Translations under genes and position numbers: made by a program | Notes under the pieces: generated by a model | The model's database searches: none | Seen by the model: only the letters and a program-made list of their open reading frames with translations | What the model was told of the DNA's origin: nothing | In this document: positions 12,747 to 21,895 of the stretch, piece by piece | How positions within the stretch are numbered: the first letter of the stretch is position 1 | How the letters are laid out: every line of letters begins with the position of its first letter | Assembly (NCBI RefSeq): GCF_000719955.1 | Contig: NZ_JOII01000017.1 | Span: 1 to 64,000, forward strand | Direction of reading: 5' to 3' | Origin: Streptomyces albidoflavus | GTDB lineage: Bacteria > Actinomycetota > Actinomycetes > Streptomycetales > Streptomycetaceae | Length of the DNA: 64,000 bases

Positions 12747-13475
12747 TCAGACGGCGGCCGGGTCCTCCTCGACGAGGAGGTTGCGGGTGCGGTTCGGGTC
12801 GACCTGGATGCCGGGGCCCATGGTGGTGGCGACGGCGGCCTTCTTGATGTAGCGACCCTTGGCGGCGGACGGCTTCAGACGAAGGATCTCGTCCAGGGCC
12901 GCGCCGTAGTTCTCCACGAGCTGGGTGTCGTCGAAGGACACCTTGCCGATGATGAAGTGGAGGTTGGAGTGCTTGTCGACGCGGAACTCGATCTTGCCGC
13001 CCTTGATCTCGTTCACGGCCTTGGCCACGTCCGGGGTCACGGTGCCGGTCTTCGGGTTCGGCATCAGACCACGCGGGCCGAGGACGCGGCCGAGGCGGCC
13101 GACCTTGCCCATGAGGTCCGGGGTGGCGACGACGGCGTCGAACTCGTTGAGGCGGTTGCCCTTCGAGATCTCGTCGATCAGTTCGTCGGAGCCGACGATG
13201 TCGGCGCCGGCGGCACGCGCGGCCTCGGCACGGTCACCGGTCGCGAAGACCAGGACCCGGGCGGTCTTGCCGGTGCCGTGCGGAAGGTTCACGGTGCCGC
13301 GGACCATCTGGTCGGCCTTGCGCGGGTCGACACCCAGGCGGAAGGCGACCTCGACGGTCCCGTCGAACTTGGTCGCGGAGGTCTCCTTGGCGAGACGGAT
13401 CGCCTCGAGCGGGGCGTAGAGCTTGTCCCGGTCGATCTTGGCGTCCGCAGCGCGGAGAGTCTTGCTGCGCTTCAC
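12747..13475 (-). CDS. rplA: 50S ribosomal protein L1
   Basis: 242 residues from GTG at 13475, with GGAG upstream. The L1 signature [20 protein letters not shown] is central, and the N-terminus [20 protein letters not shown] is typical of actinobacteria. L1 binds the 23S rRNA stalk near the E site and in many bacteria represses the rplKA mRNA. It lies 100 bases downstream of rplK and closes that transcription unit with a strong terminator. Confidence 0.98.
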   Translation of the reverse strand: MKRSKTLRAADAKIDRDKLYAPLEAIRLAKETSATKFDGTVEVAFRLGVDPRKADQMVRGTVNLPHGTGKTARVLVFATGDRAEAARAAGADIVGSDELIDEISKGNRLNEFDAVVATPDLMGKVGRLGRVLGPRGLMPNPKTGTVTPDVAKAVNEIKGGKIEFRVDKHSNLHFIIGKVSFDDTQLVENYGAALDEILRLKPSAAKGRYIKKAAVATTMGPGIQVDPNRTRNLLVEEDPAAV

Positions 13476-13575
13476 TTCTGCTCCTGGCAGTTACGTCCGG
13501 TGGTGCCGGACAGGGTGGAGTCGTGGTACGGGCCGGCGCATGGCCCTGCCACAGAGAGGTCAGGCGGGGTTGAGG

Positions 13576-14010
13576 TCAGCCCTCGACCGTGATGCCCATG
13601 GAACGAGCGGTACCGGCGATGATCTTGGCCGCCTGGTCCAGGTCGTTCGCGTTGAGGTCGGGCATCTTGGTGGTGGCGATCTCGCGGACCTGCGCGTCGG
13701 TGATCTTCGCGACCTTGGTCTTGTGCGGCTCGCCCGAGCCCTTCTCCACGCCGGCGGCCTTCAGGATCATCCGCGAGGCCGGCGGGGTCTTGGTCACGAA
13801 GGTGAAGGAACGGTCCTCGTAGACCGTGATCTCCACCGGGATGACCCAGCCACGCTGCGACTCGGTGGCCGCGTTGTAGGCCTTGCAGAACTCCATGATG
13901 TTGACGCCGTGCTGACCGAGCGCGGGGCCGACCGGCGGAGCCGGGTTGGCCGCGCCGGCCTGGATCTGGAGCTTGATCAGCCCCGTGACCTTCTTCTTCT
14001 TGGGAGGCAT
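13576..14010 (-). CDS. rplK: 50S ribosomal protein L11
   Basis: 144 residues with the conserved start [19 protein letters not shown], the proline-rich [20 protein letters not shown] block that contacts rRNA and thiopeptide antibiotics, and the C-terminal GTARSMGI motif. L11 also supports RelA activation. An ATG start is preceded by GGAGAGA. It follows the nusG terminator by about 100 bases, so it has its own promoter, and is co-transcribed with rplA. Confidence 0.99.
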
Positions 14011-14115
14011 TGCTCTCTCCGGGTCCTAGTGAGAGTTTTCCGCCTTCACCCGGTTCATCCGGATGGAGGCATACCGCACCACGATAACGGGTATCGCGGC
14101 GCGACCAAAAACCGA

Positions 14116-14149
14116 CAGGTCAGACGGGCTGTGAAGCCCGTCTGACCTG
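14116..14149 (-). terminator. terminator of secE-nusG
   Basis: A perfect 15-base stem (CAGGTCAGACGGGCT against AGCCCGTCTGACCTG) with a four-base loop is followed on the minus strand by TTTTT. It lies 52 bases beyond the nusG stop codon. Confidence 0.9.
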
Positions 14150-14200
14150 GTCGGAGGCGTGTGGTCCAGCGACTGCGCGGCCGGTCGGAACCGGCGCGGC

Positions 14201-15064
14201 TCAGTTCTTCTGGATCTGGTCGAAGCTCAGCTCGACCGGGGTCTCGCGGCCGAAGATCTCGACGAGGCCCTTGACCTTCTTCGAGTCGGCGTTGATCTCG
14301 TTGATGGTCGCCTGGAGGGTGGCGAAGGGGCCGTCGGTGACGGTGACCGAGTCGCCGACCTCGAAGTCCAGCACCTGGACCTCGACCTTGCGCTGCGGCG
14401 CCGGCTTGCCCTCGGCCTCGGCGGCCTCACGGGCGGCCTTCTCCTCGGCCTCCGGGGCGAGCATCTTGACGATCTCGTCCAGGGTCAGCGGGTACGGGTC
14501 GTAGGCGTTGCCGACGAAGCCGGTGACGCCGGGGGTGTTGCGGACGACGCCCCAGGACTCGTTGGTCAGGTCCATGCGCACCAGCACGTAGCCGGGGAGC
14601 TTGTTCTGCCGGATGGTCTTGCGGTCGCCGTTCTTGATCTGGACGACCTCTTCCTGCGGCACCTCGGCCTGGAAGATGTAGTCCTCGACGTTGAGCGAGA
14701 CGGCGCGCTGCTCGAGGTTGGTCTTCACGCGGTTCTCGTAACCGGCGTAGGTGTGGATCACGTACCACTCGCCGGGCAGGAGCCGCAGCTCGTCGCGGAG
14801 GGCGGCGATCGGGTCGACCGGCTCGGCCTCCTCGGCCGGAGCCTCTTCGGCGGCGGCCTCGGTCTCCTCGGCGGCGGCGACGTCCTCGGGCTCACCGACG
14901 GTGTCCTCGGTGATCTCCTCGGCGGGCTCGCCCGCGGCGGCGTCGGCAGCTTCGGCCTGGTCCGGCGTCACGGCGTCCGCCGACTCGACAATGCCGAGCG
15001 CGTCCTCAGTGGACTCGGGAGCGCCCTGAGGCTCGACCACGTCGTTCGGGTTCGGGTCAGACAC
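14201..15064 (-). CDS. nusG: transcription termination/antitermination protein NusG
   Basis: 287 residues. About the first 105 are an acidic Ala/Glu-rich extension, typical of streptomycete NusG and absent from E. coli. The NGN domain then starts at [20 protein letters not shown], with the [12 protein letters not shown] core. A linker ([17 protein letters not shown]) leads to the KOW domain containing [14 protein letters not shown] and the end [16 protein letters not shown]. NusG binds the RNA polymerase clamp and couples it to Rho or the ribosome. It lies 76 bases downstream of secE and is followed by a strong terminator. Confidence 0.97.
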   Translation of the reverse strand: MSDPNPNDVVEPQGAPESTEDALGIVESADAVTPDQAEAADAAAGEPAEEITEDTVGEPEDVAAAEETEAAAEEAPAEEAEPVDPIAALRDELRLLPGEWYVIHTYAGYENRVKTNLEQRAVSLNVEDYIFQAEVPQEEVVQIKNGDRKTIRQNKLPGYVLVRMDLTNESWGVVRNTPGVTGFVGNAYDPYPLTLDEIVKMLAPEAEEKAAREAAEAEGKPAPQRKVEVQVLDFEVGDSVTVTDGPFATLQATINEINADSKKVKGLVEIFGRETPVELSFDQIQKN

Positions 15065-15105
15065 GGTGGCTGCTTCTTCCTGGATACAAAGGGTGGAACG
15101 CGCGA

Positions 15106-15128
15106 AAGGGGCGCCCTAGGGCGCCCTT
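15106..15128 (-). other. hairpin between secE and nusG
   Basis: The palindrome GGGCGCCCTAGGGCGCCC (15109-15126) lies in the 76-base gap, followed by a short CTTTC on the minus strand. It may be a partial terminator or a processing site. Confidence 0.5.
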
Positions 15129-15140
15129 CGCTTCTGGGCT

Positions 15141-15422
15141 CTAGCCGAAGATGTACTTGACGGCGTTGGAGAAGCCGTAGTCAAACACGGTCACCAGACC
15201 GATCATGATCACGACGAAGATGATGACCACCGTCGTATAGGTGGTGAGCTGACTGCGCGTCGGCCAGACGACCTTGCGGAGTTCAGCGACGATCTGCCGG
15301 TAGAAGAGGGCAAGGCGCCCGAAGGGGCCCTTCTTGCCGCGCTTGCCGCCCTTGCGGTTCTTCTTCTTGCCGTCGTCGTCCTGGGCATCAGGCATGTCGA
15401 TGGAGCCCACGGCGTCCGTCAC
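15141..15422 (-). CDS. secE: preprotein translocase subunit SecE
   Basis: 93 residues from GTG at 15422. A charged Lys/Gly-rich N-terminus precedes the conserved FYRQIVAELRKVVWPTRSQL helix and one membrane segment (TTVVIIFVVIMIGLVTVFDYGF). This is the single-span Gram-positive form of SecE, part of the SecYEG channel. It lies between tRNA-Trp (upstream) and nusG, the usual order in actinobacteria. Confidence 0.97.
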   Translation of the reverse strand: MTDAVGSIDMPDAQDDDGKKKNRKGGKRGKKGPFGRLALFYRQIVAELRKVVWPTRSQLTTYTTVVIIFVVIMIGLVTVFDYGFSNAVKYIFG

Positions 15423-15530
15423 GCGTCCTCACCTGATTTCCGGGTCGTGGCCGTGCCGCGCCCGGTGGAGCCGCACGGCGGTGCATTGCAGTACGTACAT
15501 GCGCACACATCCTGGCGATGGAGTGTGTAG

Positions 15531-15603
15531 CAGGGCCGGAGGGACTTGAACCCCCAACCGCTGGTTTTGGAGACCAGTGCTCTACCAATTGAGCTACGAC
15601 CCT
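15531..15603 (-). tRNA. tRNA-Trp (CCA anticodon)
   Basis: 73 bases with a complete cloverleaf on the minus strand. The acceptor stem AGGGTCG pairs with CGGCCCT, the anticodon loop is CTCCAAA, the T-loop is TTCAAGT and the discriminator is G. The CCA end is not encoded. It lies 108 bases upstream of secE. Confidence 0.97.
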
Positions 15604-15806
15604 TTGATGTACCCCAACGTACCGCATCCGCTCCCGTGCACTGTGTGCCGGTGATCAGTGCGGCCCGCTGAGGGCCAACGAGGTGAGAGTGTACGTGTTC
15701 TCAGGCCGGGCGTCGAACACGATCCTCCGCCGGGCCCGCCGGGGCGGGTGACCGAGGGATGAAACCCGTGTGCCCGCCGTGTTTCCGGTCTGGAACCATG
15801 GGGCCC

Positions 15807-17033
15807 ATGAGCGCTGCAACCCCTCCCACCGAGCGCCGGGTCTCCGCGCGCATCGGCGCGATCTCCGAGTCCGCCACTCTCGCCGTCGACGCGAAGGCCA
15901 AGGCCCTCAAGGCCGCCGGGCGTCCCGTCATCGGATTCGGGGCCGGTGAACCGGACTTCCCGACCCCCGACTACATCGTCGACGCCGCCGTCGAGGCGTG
16001 CAAGAACCCCCGGAACCACCGCTACACGCCGGCCGGCGGGCTCCCCGAGCTGAAGGCCGCCATCGCCGCCAAGACGCTCCGCGACTCCGGCTACGAGGTC
16101 GACCCGGCCCAGATCCTGGTGACCAACGGCGGCAAGCAGGCCATCTACGAGGCGTTCGCCGCGATGCTCGACCCGGGCGACGAGGTCATCGTCCCGGCGC
16201 CGTACTGGACGACATACCCCGAGTCGATCCGGCTGGCCGGGGGTGTCCCGGTGGAGGTCGTCGCCGACGAGACCACCGGGTACCGGGTCTCCGTGGAGCA
16301 GCTGGAGGCGGCCCGCACCGAGCGGACCAAGGTCGTCCTCTTCGTCTCGCCCTCCAACCCGACGGGCGCCGTCTACGACCGCGCGCAGACCGAGGCGATC
16401 GGCCGCTGGGCCGCCGAGCACGGCCTGTGGGTGATGACCGACGAGATCTACGAGCACCTCGTCTACGGCGACGCCGAGTTCACCTCGCTCCCCGCGATCG
16501 TCCCCGAGCTGCGCGACAAGTGCGTCGTGGTCAACGGCGTCGCCAAGACGTACGCGATGACCGGCTGGCGGGTCGGGTGGATCATCGGCCCCAAGGACAT
16601 CGTCAATGCGGCCACCAACCTCCAGTCGCACGCCACCTCCAACGTCTCCAACGTCGCCCAGGCCGCCGCGCTCGCGGCCGTCTCCGGCGACCTGTCGGCG
16701 GTGGAGAAGATGCGCGAGGCCTTCGACCGCCGCCGCCGGACCATCGTGCGGATGCTCGGCGAGATCGACGGCGTCGTCTGCCCGGAGCCGGAGGGCGCCT
16801 TCTACGCGTACCCGTCGGTGAAGGGGCTGCTCGGCAAGGAGATCCGCGGCAGGCGCCCGCAGAGCTCGGTCGAGCTGGCCGCGCTGATCCTGGAGGAGGT
16901 CGAGGTCGCGGTGGTCCCGGGCGAGGCGTTCGGCACCCCCGGCTACCTGCGGCTCTCCTACGCGCTCGGCGACGACGACCTGGTCGAGGGCGTCTCCCGG
17001 ATGCAGAAGCTGCTGGCCGAGGCCCGCGACTGA
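15807..17033 (+). CDS. pyridoxal phosphate-dependent aspartate aminotransferase
   Basis: 408 residues from ATG at 15807, chosen because the conserved N-terminus [20 protein letters not shown] begins there; an ATG nine bases earlier is also possible. It is a class I aminotransferase of the Ib subgroup. Substrate-loop [15 protein letters not shown], the [11 protein letters not shown] block, the [10 protein letters not shown] motif and the PLP-lysine Lys247 in [16 protein letters not shown] are present. The C-terminal Arg site lies in [14 protein letters not shown]. It would interconvert aspartate and oxaloacetate, perhaps also prephenate. It stands alone, with a 20-base-pair terminator behind it. 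Confidence 0.93.
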   Translation: MSAATPPTERRVSARIGAISESATLAVDAKAKALKAAGRPVIGFGAGEPDFPTPDYIVDAAVEACKNPRNHRYTPAGGLPELKAAIAAKTLRDSGYEVDPAQILVTNGGKQAIYEAFAAMLDPGDEVIVPAPYWTTYPESIRLAGGVPVEVVADETTGYRVSVEQLEAARTERTKVVLFVSPSNPTGAVYDRAQTEAIGRWAAEHGLWVMTDEIYEHLVYGDAEFTSLPAIVPELRDKCVVVNGVAKTYAMTGWRVGWIIGPKDIVNAATNLQSHATSNVSNVAQAAALAAVSGDLSAVEKMREAFDRRRRTIVRMLGEIDGVVCPEPEGAFYAYPSVKGLLGKEIRGRRPQSSVELAALILEEVEVAVVPGEAFGTPGYLRLSYALGDDDLVEGVSRMQKLLAEARD

Positions 17034-17051
17034 GCGGACGCCTTCCCACGC

Positions 17052-17095
17052 GCTGCGGCGCGGGTCCCCGGAGCGCCGGGGACCCGCGCCGCAGC
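17052..17095 (+). terminator. terminator after the aminotransferase
   Basis: A perfect 20-base stem with the loop AGCG, followed by CGTTTCTGCG. It is the strongest hairpin in the window. Confidence 0.85.
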
Positions 17096-17172
17096 CGTTT
17101 CTGCGTTCGGGCAACCACCCGTACGGGGAATCCCGTTGCCGCCCGGGGGCAGGCGTACGGCAAGATCCTGGG

Positions 17173-18288
17173 ATGTTGAGTTCTTCGGGAGGACCCCTGC
17201 GCACCCCGACCGCCCGCGACGTGCGGCTGCTGCCCAAGGCCCACCTCCATCTGCACTTCACCGGCTCGATGCGGCCCGGCACGCTGCTGGAGCTGGCGGA
17301 CAAGTACGGGGTGCGGCTGCCGGATGCGCTCACCTCGGGGCGCCCGCCGAAGCTCCGCGCCACCGACGAACGCGGCTGGTTCCGCTTCCAGCGCCTCTAC
17401 GACACCGCCCGCTCCTGCCTGCGTGAGCCGGACGACATCCGGCGGCTGGTCCGCGAGGCGGCCGAGGAGGACGTACGGGACGGCTCGCGCTGGCTGGAGA
17501 TCCAGGTCGACCCGACCTCGTACGCCCCGCTGCTCGGCGGGCTCACCCCGGCGCTGGAGATCATCCTGGACGCGGTCGACAGCGCGTCGCGGGAGACCGG
17601 GCTCGGGATGCGCGTGGTGGTCGCCGCCAACCGGATGAAGCACCCGCTGGACGCCCGGACCCTGGCCCGCCTCGCGGTGCGGTACGCGGACCGGGGCATC
17701 GTCGGCTTCGGCCTCTCCAACGACGAGCGGCGCGGCATGGCCCGCGACTTCGACCGGGCCTTCGCCATCGCCCGCGAGGGCGGCCTGCTCGCGGCCCCGC
17801 ACGGCGGCGAGCTGAGCGGCCCCGCCTCCATCCGCTCCTGCCTCGACGACCTGGACGCCGCCCGGATCGGCCACGGCGTCCGCGCCGCCGAGGACCCCCG
17901 GCTGCTGGGTCTTCTCGCCGACCGCCAGATCACCTGCGAGGTCTGCCCCGCCTCCAACGTGGCGCTCGGCGTCTACGACAAGGAGGGCGACGTCCCGCTG
18001 CGCACCCTCTTCGACGCGGGCGTCCCGCTCGCCCTCGGCGCCGACGACCCGCTCCTCTTCGGCTCCCGGCTGGCCGCCCAGTACGAGATCGCCCGCCGCG
18101 AGCACGGCTTCAGCGACGCCGAACTGGCCGAGCTGGCCCGCCAGTCGGTACGTGGCTCGGCGGCGCCGGAGGAGGTGCGGCGCGGGCTGCTGGCGGACAT
18201 CGACGCGTGGCTGACCGGTACCTCGGTGCCGACCGCCCGCGACGAGGCGGCCCCGCGCGACCGGGCCGACCTGCGCGACCCGGCCTGA
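17173..18288 (+). CDS. adenosine deaminase family protein
   Basis: 371 residues from ATG at 17173. Zinc ligands lie in KAHLHLHFTGSM near the N-terminus. The HGGE and RIGHGV motifs, CPASNVALG and the terminal metal-binding LGADDPLLFG (in place of the usual SDDP) complete the amidohydrolase barrel. It would deaminate adenosine or a related purine nucleoside to inosine. The GLSNDERRG segment departs from classical adenosine deaminases, so a specialised substrate such as an N6-modified adenine or aminofutalosine cannot be excluded. The gene ends 26 bases before the next gene on the same strand, suggesting an operon. Confidence 0.85.
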   Translation: MLSSSGGPLRTPTARDVRLLPKAHLHLHFTGSMRPGTLLELADKYGVRLPDALTSGRPPKLRATDERGWFRFQRLYDTARSCLREPDDIRRLVREAAEEDVRDGSRWLEIQVDPTSYAPLLGGLTPALEIILDAVDSASRETGLGMRVVVAANRMKHPLDARTLARLAVRYADRGIVGFGLSNDERRGMARDFDRAFAIAREGGLLAAPHGGELSGPASIRSCLDDLDAARIGHGVRAAEDPRLLGLLADRQITCEVCPASNVALGVYDKEGDVPLRTLFDAGVPLALGADDPLLFGSRLAAQYEIARREHGFSDAELAELARQSVRGSAAPEEVRRGLLADIDAWLTGTSVPTARDEAAPRDRADLRDPA

Positions 18289-18314
18289 CCCCGTCTCTCA
18301 CCCGAGGAGTTGCC

Positions 18315-18947
18315 ATGCGGATCACGGTGTTCGGCGCGACGGGCGGTGTCGGCGGCGAGGTCGTCCGGCAGGCGCTGGAGGCCGGCCACGAGGTCACGGC
18401 GGTGGTCCGCGACCCGGCGGCACTGAAGGCCGGCGGTGAGCGGCTGGAGGTGGCCCGCGCCGACCTCGCCGACGCCTCGGCGCTCGGCCCGCTGCTGGCG
18501 GGCCGCGACGCGGTCCTCTCCGGCCTCGGTGCGCGCGGCCGCCGTACGGACGGCCTGGTCACCCGGCTGACCGGCGCCGTCGTCGCGGCGATGGAGGCCG
18601 AGGGCGTCCGCCGCCTGGTCATGGTGAGCGCGGCCCCGGTGGTCCAGCCGCCCCCGGACGAGCCCCTGACGGCCCGGCTCACCCTCGCCGTCGTCCGCCA
18701 GGTCTTCGGGGAGGTCTACGCCGACCTCGCCGGCGCCGAGGCCCTGCTGGCCCGTTCCGGCACCGAGTGGACGGCGGTGCGCCCGCCCCGCCTGACCGAC
18801 GGCCCGCTGACCGGCACCTACCGCCGCGTCACCGGCGGCAACCCGCGCGCCGGCCGCTCCCTCTCCCGGGCCGACACCGCCCACGCGATGCTGGGCGCCG
18901 TCGAGGACCCGGGCACGGTCCGCCGGGGCGTGGGGGTCGCGTACTGA
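18315..18947 (+). CDS. NAD(P)-binding atypical SDR (NmrA/SDR_a5-like)
   Basis: 210 residues from ATG at 18315 with GAGGAG upstream. The Rossmann start MRITVFGATGGVGGEVVRQAL binds NAD(P). Later RLVMVSAAPV and TEWTAVRPPRLTD are typical of NmrA-like reductases such as flavin/biliverdin reductase B. It lacks the classical YxxxK pair, so the activity is uncertain. It probably shares a transcript with the adenosine deaminase gene and converges on murB with a 15-base gap. Confidence 0.85.
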   Translation: MRITVFGATGGVGGEVVRQALEAGHEVTAVVRDPAALKAGGERLEVARADLADASALGPLLAGRDAVLSGLGARGRRTDGLVTRLTGAVVAAMEAEGVRRLVMVSAAPVVQPPPDEPLTARLTLAVVRQVFGEVYADLAGAEALLARSGTEWTAVRPPRLTDGPLTGTYRRVTGGNPRAGRSLSRADTAHAMLGAVEDPGTVRRGVGVAY

Positions 18948-18962
18948 CGGCCGCCCTCCGGC

Positions 18963-20018
18963 TCAGAGTTCGACGCCGACCGTCACCGGCTCGTTGACCA
19001 GCGTCACCCCGAAGGCGTCCCGGACCCCGGCGACCACCTCGCGGGCGAGCGCGAGCAGGTCCTCGGTGGTGGCGGAGCCCCGGTTGGTCAGGGCGAGGGT
19101 GTGCTTGGTGGAGATGCGGGCGGGTCCCTCGCCGTACCCCTTGGTGAAGCCGGCCTTGTCGATCAGCCAGGCGGCCGAGGTCTTGGTGCGGCCCTCGCCG
19201 GCGGGGAAGGCCGGCGGGTGGACGTCGGGGCCGAGGCGGTCGGCGACGCGGCCGAGGAAGGCGGCGAGCTGGGCGTCGTCGAGGATCGGGTTGGTGAAGA
19301 AGGAGCCGGCCGACCAGGTGTCGTGGTCCTCCGGGTCGAGCACCATGCCCTTGCCCGCGCGGAGCTTGAGCACCGTCTCCCGGGCCTCGGTGAGCGCGAC
19401 CCGCTCGCCCTGCTCGGTGCCGAGGGCGCGGGCCGTCTCGGCGTACCGGAGGGGGGCGGAGAGCCCGTCGGCGTCCTCCAGGCGGAAGCGGACGCGGAGT
19501 ACGACGTACCGCTCGGGGTCGGCCTTGAAGCGGCTGTGCCGGTAGGAGAAGGCGCACTCCTCGGCGGTGAGGGTGACGGTCTCCTGGGCGCGGCGGTCGT
19601 AGGCGACCACCTCGGTGATGGTCTGGGCGACCTCCTGGCCGTACGCCCCGACGTTCTGCACGGGGACGGCGCCGGCGGAGCCGGGGATTCCGGCGAGGCA
19701 CTCGATCCCGGCGAGCCCGGCCTCGACGGTGCGGGCGACGGCGTCGGTCCAGACCTCGCCGGCCGCCAGTTCCAGTGCGGTGCCGTCGAGACGGAAGCCC
19801 TTGGTGGCGAGGAGCAGCGCGGTGCCCTCGAAGCCCTTGTCCCCGATGACGAGGTTGGAGCCGCCGCCGATGACCAGCAGCGGGGTCCCGGAGGCGTCGG
19901 CCTCGCGGACTGCGGCGATCACCTCGTCGTCGGTGGTGGCCGTCAGCAGCCTGGTCGCGGGCCCGCCCAGGCGGAAGGTGGTCAGCGGGGCGAGGGGAGC
20001 GTCATGGAGTTCCTGCAC
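18963..20018 (-). CDS. murB: UDP-N-acetylenolpyruvoylglucosamine reductase
   Basis: 351 residues. The FAD-binding FRLGGPA and GGGSNLVIGDKGF motifs are N-terminal, and the type I signature GIPGSAGAVPVQNVGAYGQE is central. The YRHSRFK segment, the catalytic Ser in SAGSFFTNP and the late STKHTLALTNRG segment follow. MurB reduces the enolpyruvyl ether to UDP-MurNAc in cytoplasmic peptidoglycan synthesis. It is monocistronic, convergent with the upstream SDR and 53 bases from the dehydratase pair, which reads in the same direction. Confidence 0.96.
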   Translation of the reverse strand: MQELHDAPLAPLTTFRLGGPATRLLTATTDDEVIAAVREADASGTPLLVIGGGSNLVIGDKGFEGTALLLATKGFRLDGTALELAAGEVWTDAVARTVEAGLAGIECLAGIPGSAGAVPVQNVGAYGQEVAQTITEVVAYDRRAQETVTLTAEECAFSYRHSRFKADPERYVVLRVRFRLEDADGLSAPLRYAETARALGTEQGERVALTEARETVLKLRAGKGMVLDPEDHDTWSAGSFFTNPILDDAQLAAFLGRVADRLGPDVHPPAFPAGEGRTKTSAAWLIDKAGFTKGYGEGPARISTKHTLALTNRGSATTEDLLALAREVVAGVRDAFGVTLVNEPVTVGVEL

Positions 20019-20071
20019 GGCACCAGCGTACGGGGGCAGGCCGGTCGCGCGACCTGCCCCCGCCGCCCGGC

Positions 20072-20500
20072 TCAGGCCAGCCGGACGGTGGCCCGGCTCA
20101 TGCCGAGCACCTTCTTGCCGTCGCTCATGGCGGTGAGGTCGACGCGGACGGTGCCGTCGTCGTTCTTGACCGCGACCTTGCCGGAGACCTCGATCAGGGC
20201 GCCGGTGTCGTCGTCGGGGACGACGACCGGCTTGGTGAAGCGGACGCCGTAGTCGACGACGGCGCCCGGGTCGCCGGTCCAGTCGGTGACCACCCGGATC
20301 GCCTCGGCCATGGTGAACATGCCGTGCGCGATGACGTCGGGCAGGCCGACCTCCTTGGCGAACCGCTCGTTCCAGTGGATCGGGTTGAAGTCGCCGGAGG
20401 CGCCCGCGTACCGCACCAGGGTGGCGCGGGTCACCGGGAAGCTCTGCGTGGGGAGTTCGGTGCCGACCTCGACGTCGGCGTGGGAGATCTTCGCGGCCAT
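20072..20500 (-). CDS. HadB-like MaoC dehydratase (catalytic subunit)
   Basis: 142 residues from the ATG at 20500, which has AGGAGG about ten bases upstream; another ATG at 20509 overlaps the upstream stop codon but is too close to that ribosome site. The hydratase-2 motif is intact in GDFNPIHWNERFAKEVG, with the following AHGMFTMAEAIRVV. The end KKVLGMSRATVRLA is typical of HadB. In mycobacteria HadB pairs with HadA to dehydrate 3-hydroxyacyl-ACP. Here it most likely serves fatty-acid elongation, since streptomycetes make no mycolates. The stop/start contact with the upstream gene supports a heterodimer. Confidence 0.9.
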   Translation of the reverse strand: MAAKISHADVEVGTELPTQSFPVTRATLVRYAGASGDFNPIHWNERFAKEVGLPDVIAHGMFTMAEAIRVVTDWTGDPGAVVDYGVRFTKPVVVPDDDTGALIEVSGKVAVKNDDGTVRVDLTAMSDGKKVLGMSRATVRLA

Positions 20501-20505
20501 CCGGC

Positions 20506-20958
20506 TCATCCCTCCTCGGCGGCGCGGGCCACCAGCTTGGTCCAGGCGGTCACCACGTGCTCGCCGGCCTCGTCGTGGACCTCGCCGCGGATGTCGAGGA
20601 TGTCGTTGCCCGCCATGGACTTGATCGCCTCGATGACCGAGGTCACCGTCAGCCGGTCCCCGGCCCGCACGGGCCGCGTGTACGCGAACTTCTGGTCGCC
20701 GTGGACCACCCGGCTGTAGTCCAGGCCGAGCTGCGGGTCCTCGATCACCTGCCCGGCCTCGCGGAACGTGAGGGAGAACACGAAGGTCGGCGGGGCGATC
20801 ACGTCCGCGTACCCGAGCGCCTTGGCCGCCTCGACGTCGGTGTACACCGGACTGGTGTCGCCCACCGCCTGGGCGAACTCGCGGATCTTCTCGCGGCCCA
20901 CTTCGTAGGGCTCGGTGGGCGGATACGTCCGCCCCACGAAGGACTGGTCGAGCGCCAT
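20506..20958 (-). CDS. HadA-like MaoC dehydratase (partner subunit)
   Basis: 150 residues from ATG at 20958. The start MALDQSFVGRTYPPTEPYEV and REKIREFAQAVGD match HadA. The position of the hydratase motif reads GDTSPVYTDVEAAKALGY, without the catalytic Asp and His, as in non-catalytic HadA subunits that bind the acyl chain. It lies between rpmG and the HadB-like gene, the order rpmG-hadA-hadB also known from mycobacteria upstream of tRNA-Trp-secE-nusG. It is translationally coupled to the next gene. Confidence 0.88.
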   Translation of the reverse strand: MALDQSFVGRTYPPTEPYEVGREKIREFAQAVGDTSPVYTDVEAAKALGYADVIAPPTFVFSLTFREAGQVIEDPQLGLDYSRVVHGDQKFAYTRPVRAGDRLTVTSVIEAIKSMAGNDILDIRGEVHDEAGEHVVTAWTKLVARAAEEG

Positions 20959-21050
20959 GGGCCCGATACCTCCTGGTTCACCGGAACTTGTGTCGTACGA
21001 CTCATCCTGGCACCCCGCGCCGACAGCACCGGCGGCGGTCTGCACAAACG

Positions 21051-21088
21051 CCATGAGGCCGCCCCCTCGGAAGGGGACGGCCTCATGG
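21051..21088 (-). terminator. hairpin between rpmG and the hadAB-like pair
   Basis: A 17-base stem with one mismatch (starting CCATGAGGCCG, ending CGGCCTCATGG) lies 25 bases beyond the rpmG stop codon and 90 bases before the HadA-like gene. Confidence 0.65.
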
Positions 21089-21113
21089 ACGAGCCTGTTT
21101 GATCAGCCCTCGA

Positions 21114-21278
21114 TCAACGCGTCTCGCGGTGCGCGGTGTGCGCGTTGCAGCGCGGGCAGTGCTTCTTCATCTCCAGTCGGTCCGGGTTGTTACGCCGGTT
21201 CTTCTTGGTGATGTAGTTCCGCTCCTTGCACTCCACGCAGGCCAGCGTGATCTTCGGGCGGACGTCGGTGGCAGCCAC
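21114..21278 (-). CDS. rpmG: 50S ribosomal protein L33, zinc-binding (C+) form
   Basis: 54 residues from GTG at 21278, with GGAG upstream. The sequence has two CxxC pairs, in CVECKER and CPRCNAH, so this is the zinc-binding C+ paralogue. Actinobacteria often carry a second, zinc-free copy induced in zinc starvation; none is in this window. The rest ([19 protein letters not shown]) is standard. tRNA-Met lies 91 bases upstream. Confidence 0.97.
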   Translation of the reverse strand: MAATDVRPKITLACVECKERNYITKKNRRNNPDRLEMKKHCPRCNAHTAHRETR

Positions 21279-21369
21279 GTGAGTGCTCCTGATGACGAAC
21301 GGATGGAAAGGTCTTGCACAAAAAAGAGTAGCCGATCGAAGGACCGACCCCACAATCGGCTACTTTTCG

Positions 21370-21442
21370 TAGCGGTGACCGGACTTGAACCGGTGACACA
21401 GCGATTATGAGCCGCTTGCTCTACCGACTGAGCTACACCGCT
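21370..21442 (-). tRNA. tRNA-Met (CAT anticodon, elongator type)
   Basis: 73 bases on the minus strand. The acceptor AGCGGTG pairs fully with CACCGCT, including the first base pair, which marks an elongator rather than an initiator. The anticodon loop carries CAT, the T-loop is TTCAAGT and the discriminator is A. Confidence 0.95.
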
Positions 21443-21492
21443 GCGATGTGATCCGGACCCCCGCCCGAAGGCGGAGGCCCCTTTCACACCAG

Positions 21493-21565
21493 AGCCCCAA
21501 AACGGAATCGAACCGTTGACCTTCTCCTTACCATGGAGACGCTCTGCCGACTGAGCTATTGGGGC
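21493..21565 (-). tRNA. tRNA-Thr (GGT anticodon)
   Basis: 73 bases on the minus strand. The acceptor GCCCCAA pairs with TTGGGGC, the anticodon loop is ATGGTAA, the T-loop is TTCGATT and the discriminator is T. It lies 50 bases upstream of tRNA-Met and is probably transcribed with it and rpmG. Confidence 0.97.
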
Positions 21566-21895
21566 GAGCGAGGAAGACATTACACGCCCACCCGCCGATC
21601 GCCCAAATCCGATTCGGCACCCCTGGCACTCGCCCCGGCCGGACCCGCCCGCCCCACCGTCCTCGCAGGTCCCGGCGGTCCCCCGGCCCGCGCCGGACCC
21701 CCGCAGCCCACGCCGGTACGACTTATCCGCTCCTCCTCGATGGCGCTCCGGAGGCGGCCTAGGCTCGGCCACACACGGTGTGATCTTGATCGACGCAACG
21801 TGACGCCGCCCCACCGCGCCCGTGCCGCGGTGGCCGAACGGGTGCGGCCCGCGGGTCAGCAGCGCCCGCCCGCCGCCCGAGCCCCCAGGAGCGCG
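21566..21895. promoter_or_regulatory. divergent intergenic region with candidate tRNA promoter
   Basis: A 330-base gap between tRNA-Thr and the plus-strand amidohydrolase. On the minus strand TTGGGC (21601-21606) and TGTAAT (21579-21584) are 16 bases apart, placing a start just upstream of tRNA-Thr. The remainder, 21607-21895, shows a CACACACGGTGTGA imperfect palindrome near 21770 but no gene I can support. Confidence 0.45.
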
